From Alphaproteobacteria bacterium (GTDB taxonomy: Bacteria; Pseudomonadota; Alphaproteobacteria; Rhizobiales; Rhizobiaceae), in assembly GCA_024742485.1 (NCBI GenBank), contig JANSYK010000001.1, forward strand, positions 1,116,001-1,180,000: DNA of 64,000 bases, written 5' to 3'. Positions 63,527 through 64,000 of the stretch are shown here, in pieces. Every line of letters starts with the position of its first letter. Position 1 is the stretch's first letter. A program made the translations under genes and the position numbers. Below the pieces are notes generated by a model. That model worked only from the letters and a program-made list of their open reading frames with translations. It made no database searches and was not told where the DNA came from.

Positions 63527-64000
63527 TCAGCGGGTCAGGCTCCTGGCGATGATCACCCGCATGATTTCGTTTGTGCCCTCGAGAATCTGGTGGACCCGCA
63601 GGTCACGGACGATTTTTTCGATACCGTAATCGGCGAGGTATCCATACCCGCCGAACAACTGCAAGGCATCATTGGCCACCTGAAAGCCTTCATCGGTTAC
63701 AAATTTTTTGGCCATGGCCGACCATTTGCCGGCATCGTGAGCCTGGCGATCAAGTCTGTCAGCCGCGGCGTAGAGGAACAGCCGGGCCGCTTCGAGACTG
63801 GTCGCCATGTCCGCCATCTTGAACTGCAGCCCCTGAAACTGGTTGATGGGCCTGCCGAAAGCCTGGCGTTCGGCGGTATACTCCAGCGCCTTGTCGAACG
63901 CCGATTGCGCCCCTCCAAGCGAACAGGCGGCGATATTCAGCCGACCGCCATCCAGACCGGCCATGGCGATCTTGAAGCCCATGCCTTCATCACCGATGCG
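63527..64000 (-). CDS. Acyl-CoA dehydrogenase (likely isobutyryl-CoA dehydrogenase), C-terminal part only
   Basis: The frame is open to the right edge, so only the C-terminal domain (about 157 residues) is visible. It has 'YTAERQAFGRPINQFQGLQFKMADMAT', 'LQLFGGYGYLADYGIEKIVRDLRVHQILEGTNEIMR' and the conserved EGTNEI motif. This helical domain binds FAD and forms the oligomer. Its position before 3-hydroxyisobutyrate dehydrogenase suggests isobutyryl-CoA dehydrogenase of valine breakdown, but the catalytic part is outside the window. Confidence 0.88.
   Translation of the reverse strand, partial: RIGDEGMGFKIAMAGLDGGRLNIAACSLGGAQSAFDKALEYTAERQAFGRPINQFQGLQFKMADMATSLEAARLFLYAAADRLDRQAHDAGKWSAMAKKFVTDEGFQVANDALQLFGGYGYLADYGIEKIVRDLRVHQILEGTNEIMRVIIARSLTR

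Noticed and set aside
1-64000. tRNA, rRNA, CRISPR arrays, prophage or integrase genes
   Set aside because: I scanned gaps and strands for cloverleaf ends, regular direct repeats and phage-type genes and saw none. A tRNAscan or CRISPR search could overturn this.

Overview
The window reads as a chromosome segment of an alphaproteobacterium, most probably of the Hyphomicrobiales (Rhizobiales). The strongest evidence is the complete acpXL-fabZXL-fabF2XL-fabF1XL-adh2XL-lpxXL set at 32.7-38.0 kb. In rhizobia and relatives this set builds the very-long-chain acyl group of lipid A. A ccoNOQP/ccoGHIS cluster next to an FnrL-type regulator and hemN, CobN-type cobalamin genes, and CbtAB cobalt uptake fit the same group. 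Gene density is high, operons are tightly coupled (many ATGA overlaps), and mobile DNA is almost absent: only one decayed IS630-type transposase fragment was seen.

Layout. (1) 0-2.7 kb: a taurine/sulfonate/nitrate-type ABC importer (binding protein cut by the left edge, ATPase, permease) with a strong hairpin between binding protein and ATPase. (2) 2.7-7.3 kb: a dimethylglycine/sarcosine dehydrogenase-like flavoprotein with its likely XRE-cupin regulator, a stand-alone Lrp/AsnC ligand-binding domain, and an alpha/beta hydrolase. (3) 7.3-18.6 kb: a microaerobic block, ccoNOQP, then ccoGHIS, a hemerythrin-like protein, FnrL and oxygen-independent HemN. FNR-type boxes lie ahead of ccoN and hemN. 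(4) 18.6-31.1 kb: reductive pyrimidine catabolism. PreT/PreA reduce uracil/thymine, then dihydropyrimidinase, an M20-type ureidopropionase and an omega-amino-acid transaminase act in turn. A dedicated ABC importer, a DMT-family transporter and a RutR-like TetR regulator complete the block. RutR-type palindromes lie before both the transaminase operon and preT. (5) 31.3-32.5 kb: an Mrp/ApbC iron-sulfur carrier. (6) 32.7-38.0 kb: the lipid A very-long-chain acyl cluster. (7) 38.0-39.8 kb: a low-information patch with an IS630 remnant, an unknown two-helix membrane protein and an L,D-transpeptidase. (8) 40.0-62.3 kb: about 20 cobalamin and cobalt genes. (9) 62.6-64.0 kb: valine catabolism (3-hydroxyisobutyrate dehydrogenase, then an acyl-CoA dehydrogenase cut by the right edge).

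The cobalamin region is the most interesting. It is organised as cobA-B-C-D (minus), cbiD-cobK (plus), a six-gene corrin-ring chain (cbiX-cobH-L-I-cbiG/cobJ-cobM, minus) led by a small His-rich membrane protein, and cbtB-cbtA-cobU-cobW-cobN-cobO-GFA (minus). The last operon sits behind a long, clearly recognisable cobalamin riboswitch. The enzyme set mixes 'anaerobic-type' parts (CbiX, CbiG, CbiD) with 'aerobic-type' parts (CobN, CobK, CobL, CobO). No CobF, CobG or CobZ is present in the window. No tRNA, rRNA, CRISPR array, prophage or integrase was seen.
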